Assembly (NCBI RefSeq): GCF_014698935.1
Contig: NZ_JACVMN010000003.1
Location: 490,590 to 554,589, forward strand
Direction of reading: 5' to 3'
From: Flagellimonas sp. S3867
Lineage (GTDB): Bacteria; Bacteroidota; Bacteroidia; Flavobacteriales; Flavobacteriaceae
Length of the DNA: 64,000 nucleotides
A model generated the notes under the pieces. That model saw nothing but the letters and a program-made list of their open reading frames with translations. It was not told where the DNA came from and made no database searches. The first letter of the stretch is position 1, and each line of letters starts with the position of its first letter. This document shows, in pieces, positions 62,262 through 64,000 of this stretch. The position numbers and the translations under genes were made by a program.

Positions 62262-62840
62262 ATGAAAACTCGATTCGGCCTTTTATTTTTGCTTTGGTTT
62301 TCGCTTTGTGGAACAATGTCCGTGGCACAGGATTCAACCTCGGCACATTACCCTGTATACTTGGGTGTTTCTGTACAATTCTATCCGGCAGGTGTTATTC
62401 CAACAATCAATTTGGAACATGCTATTTCTGAAAAATCATCCGTGCTTTTAAGACTGGGCGGAAATTTTGTTGACCGTAAAGACTTTAGTGATGTGAATAT
62501 TACTGAAGAAGGAGAAGGTTTTGGAGGTTCTGTTGGTTTTCGAAGACATTTCCCTTCGGGAAAAGGAAAGTTCATTGCCGGTTTAAACCTGGATATATGG
62601 AGCTTGAATATTGATTGGACGGACATTGGTCCAGCCGATGCCCCTATTTCTGGAAGTACCTATACTTTGGTGCTTCAACCTTGGTTGGAAGGAGGATATT
62701 TTCTACCCATTAAAAATACACGCTCGCAACTTGGGCTTACACTTGGTTTTGGCAGGGAAATTAATGCGATTACCAGTGGAGCAGAAGTTGAGCAAGGATT
62801 TATTGGCAGTGTCTCCCTGCAATATCAGTTTTCGCTTTAA
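62262..62840 (+). CDS. Small outer-membrane beta-barrel protein
   Basis: 192 residues with a signal peptide (MKTRFGLLFLLWFSLCGTMSVAQ). Amphipathic strands such as YLGVSVQFYPAGVIPTINLEHA and GGSVGFRRHFPSGKGKFIAGLNL end with FIGSVSLQYQFSL, whose C-terminal aromatic pattern is that of an outer-membrane barrel. It follows the ATP-grasp gene with no gap. Its stop overlaps the stop of the converging gene at 62837. Function unknown. Confidence 0.82.
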   Translation: MKTRFGLLFLLWFSLCGTMSVAQDSTSAHYPVYLGVSVQFYPAGVIPTINLEHAISEKSSVLLRLGGNFVDRKDFSDVNITEEGEGFGGSVGFRRHFPSGKGKFIAGLNLDIWSLNIDWTDIGPADAPISGSTYTLVLQPWLEGGYFLPIKNTRSQLGLTLGFGREINAITSGAEVEQGFIGSVSLQYQFSL

Positions 62841-63589
62841 GAAGTATAGGCTTTGAACGCTTCTTGAAAAAATTGAACGATTATATTTTCCACTACATTG
62901 GATGCTCCTAAAATTCCTCCTTTAAAGCCATTATTCTTCCATTCCCCATGGGTAAGGTTTTGAAATGTTGAGGTGTCAAGACCATCATGACCTTGGTACC
63001 CACTGATATAAAAATAGTGGTCGTTTACCATGCTATCCGGAATGGCCATCCCCATACCAATGGATTTTCCAGAACCGTCATTTAAGGTCACAAAAGCACC
63101 AGTATCAAAATGATGTGGCCAAATACGAATGTCCGATTCTAAATTTTCATTTTGAAGAAACGTTTTTAATGTATTTTGGGATATTGTCCGCAAATGAATT
63201 AACCCCTGTAACTCCTCAGGATTGGAAAGACCAAATGTAAAGTCGTCGGTAATGGAATAGGGTAAGTCATAATGTAAATCGTATGTGTAGGGCTTTTCCA
63301 GTTTTGACTCCGAGGCCATTTTTGAAATCCATTCCACAATTTCACCATGTGATTTGCCTTTCAGGGCAAGCACTTGGCTTTTATCTTTTGAGACCCATTT
63401 CAACGAAAAATTGGTGTATTCAAATGCCAAGTAAACACCTGTTTCATCCAATTCCCATGTTCGCAGCGTGTTATCTTCGGTGAAAAACCCAACATTGGTA
63501 TGACTGTCGTCAGATTTGGGTTCTAAAAAGCTTTTCCCAGCAGTGGCTAGGTATTGAGAGGCTAAATGTACTTGAGTTAGTGTATCCAT
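62837..63589 (-). CDS. Hypothetical cytoplasmic protein with WPHHFDTGAF motif
   Basis: 250 residues, no signal peptide or membrane span. The central segment DIRIWPHHFDTGAFVTLNDGSGKSIGMGMAIP followed by HYFYISGYQG resembles the conserved core of DUF5996-type proteins, where a His-rich W/V-P-H-H-F-D segment is typical. The function of that family is unknown, and the assignment is tentative. The gene converges on the outer-membrane barrel gene and overlaps it by 4 bases. Confidence 0.7.
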   Translation of the reverse strand: MDTLTQVHLASQYLATAGKSFLEPKSDDSHTNVGFFTEDNTLRTWELDETGVYLAFEYTNFSLKWVSKDKSQVLALKGKSHGEIVEWISKMASESKLEKPYTYDLHYDLPYSITDDFTFGLSNPEELQGLIHLRTISQNTLKTFLQNENLESDIRIWPHHFDTGAFVTLNDGSGKSIGMGMAIPDSMVNDHYFYISGYQGHDGLDTSTFQNLTHGEWKNNGFKGGILGASNVVENIIVQFFQEAFKAYTS

Positions 63590-63645
63590 ACGTATAAATG
63601 TATGGAATCTTAGTCGTCCAAAAGAAAATTGATTACAAATCGTGG

Positions 63646-64000
63646 TTAGACCCTTGAGGCACCCTGTTTTTTAACAATGGCATTCATGATTATGGGCGCA
63701 TGGATACGGGAATTTTCAATAAACCATTTATGGGTTTCCATTCCGCCGCAGATAACACCAGCTAAAAACAAGCCTTCAATATTGGTCTCCATAGTGTCGT
63801 GATTATATTGGGGAAGACGTTTGTCGTCCTGGGAAAGTTCGATACCCAGTTTTTCCAAGAATTCAAAGTTGGGCATATAGCCCGTAAGGGCCAGCACAAA
63901 ATCGTTTTCCAGTGTAACTTCACCTTCTGGAGTGTCAATGATGAGCTCTGTAGATGTAATTTCCTTAACATTGGCGTTGTAATATGCCTTAATGCTTCCT
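63646..64000 (-). CDS. YpdA-like bacillithiol/thiol disulfide reductase, C-terminal part (partial)
   Basis: About 117 residues from the right window edge to the stop at 63646. FVLALTGYMPNFEFLEKLGIEL, NIEGLFLAGVICGGMETHKWFIENSRIHA and the tail match the C-terminal FAD/NAD-binding region of YpdA-type flavoprotein reductases. YpdA reduces bacillithiol disulfide with NADPH in Firmicutes, and homologs occur in Bacteroidota. The N-terminal half lies outside the window. Confidence 0.85.
   Translation of the reverse strand, partial: GSIKAYYNANVKEITSTELIIDTPEGEVTLENDFVLALTGYMPNFEFLEKLGIELSQDDKRLPQYNHDTMETNIEGLFLAGVICGGMETHKWFIENSRIHAPIIMNAIVKKQGASRV

Overview
The window is AT-rich, densely coded chromosomal DNA of a marine-type member of the Bacteroidota, most likely family Flavobacteriaceae. 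The support is a SusC/SusD pair, an ECF sigma/FecR switch, an STN-bearing TonB receptor, a membrane-anchored AraC regulator, many lipoproteins, weak Shine-Dalgarno signals and TAnnTTTG-like -7 elements. No rRNA, tRNA, CRISPR array, prophage or intact insertion sequence was seen.

Region 1 (1-2.25 kb) is a partial AraC-type regulator followed by a gene-poor stretch with a degenerate dispersed repeat (second copy near 17 kb) and a frameshifted gene. Region 2 (2.26-10.5 kb) is a sulfur-oxidation block: sulfite dehydrogenase with its cytochrome c, a rhodanese lipoprotein, a sterol-desaturase-like protein, a FadL-type channel, and a sulfide:quinone oxidoreductase - TusE/DsrC-like - DsrE operon. Five promoters here and at 13.6 kb share one architecture: a Crp/Fnr-type TGA-N6-TCA box whose centre lies exactly 33 bp from the centre of a TAnnTTTG-like -7 element. 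Region 3 (10.7-16.8 kb) holds pyruvate phosphate dikinase, a DUF6799 repeat protein, an exported unknown, a methyltransferase and a VIT-family transporter.

Region 4 (17.2-28.4 kb, minus strand) reads as a hydantoin, thiohydantoin or oxoproline utilisation locus with its own TonB receptor, two HyuA-type proteins, HyuB, an Asp/Glu/hydantoin racemase, a cupin, an NCS1 permease and a DUF917 protein. Region 5 (29.9-46.7 kb, plus strand) starts with a sigma/anti-sigma pair and SusC/SusD, followed by two M14 carboxypeptidase lipoproteins, an N-acyl-D-amino-acid deacylase, a MurI-like racemase lipoprotein, an FN3-containing lipoprotein and a glutamate/dicarboxylate symporter. It looks like a peptide-utilisation locus aimed at D-amino-acid or glutamyl material. 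Region 6 (46.7-49.7 kb) has a second sulfite dehydrogenase/cytochrome pair divergent from a formylglycine-generating-enzyme-like lipoprotein.

Region 7 (49.8-62.8 kb) starts with an aldehyde dehydrogenase and continues as a tightly packed run. In it three unrelated proteins each carry a Rieske [2Fe-2S] domain: a GltS-type FMN protein, a thiamine-diphosphate enzyme, and a cytochrome-b-like ferric-reductase membrane protein. A Na+/H+ antiporter and small membrane proteins are interleaved. This is the best candidate for an undescribed electron-transfer system. The window ends with housekeeping-type genes and the C-terminal part of a YpdA-like reductase.
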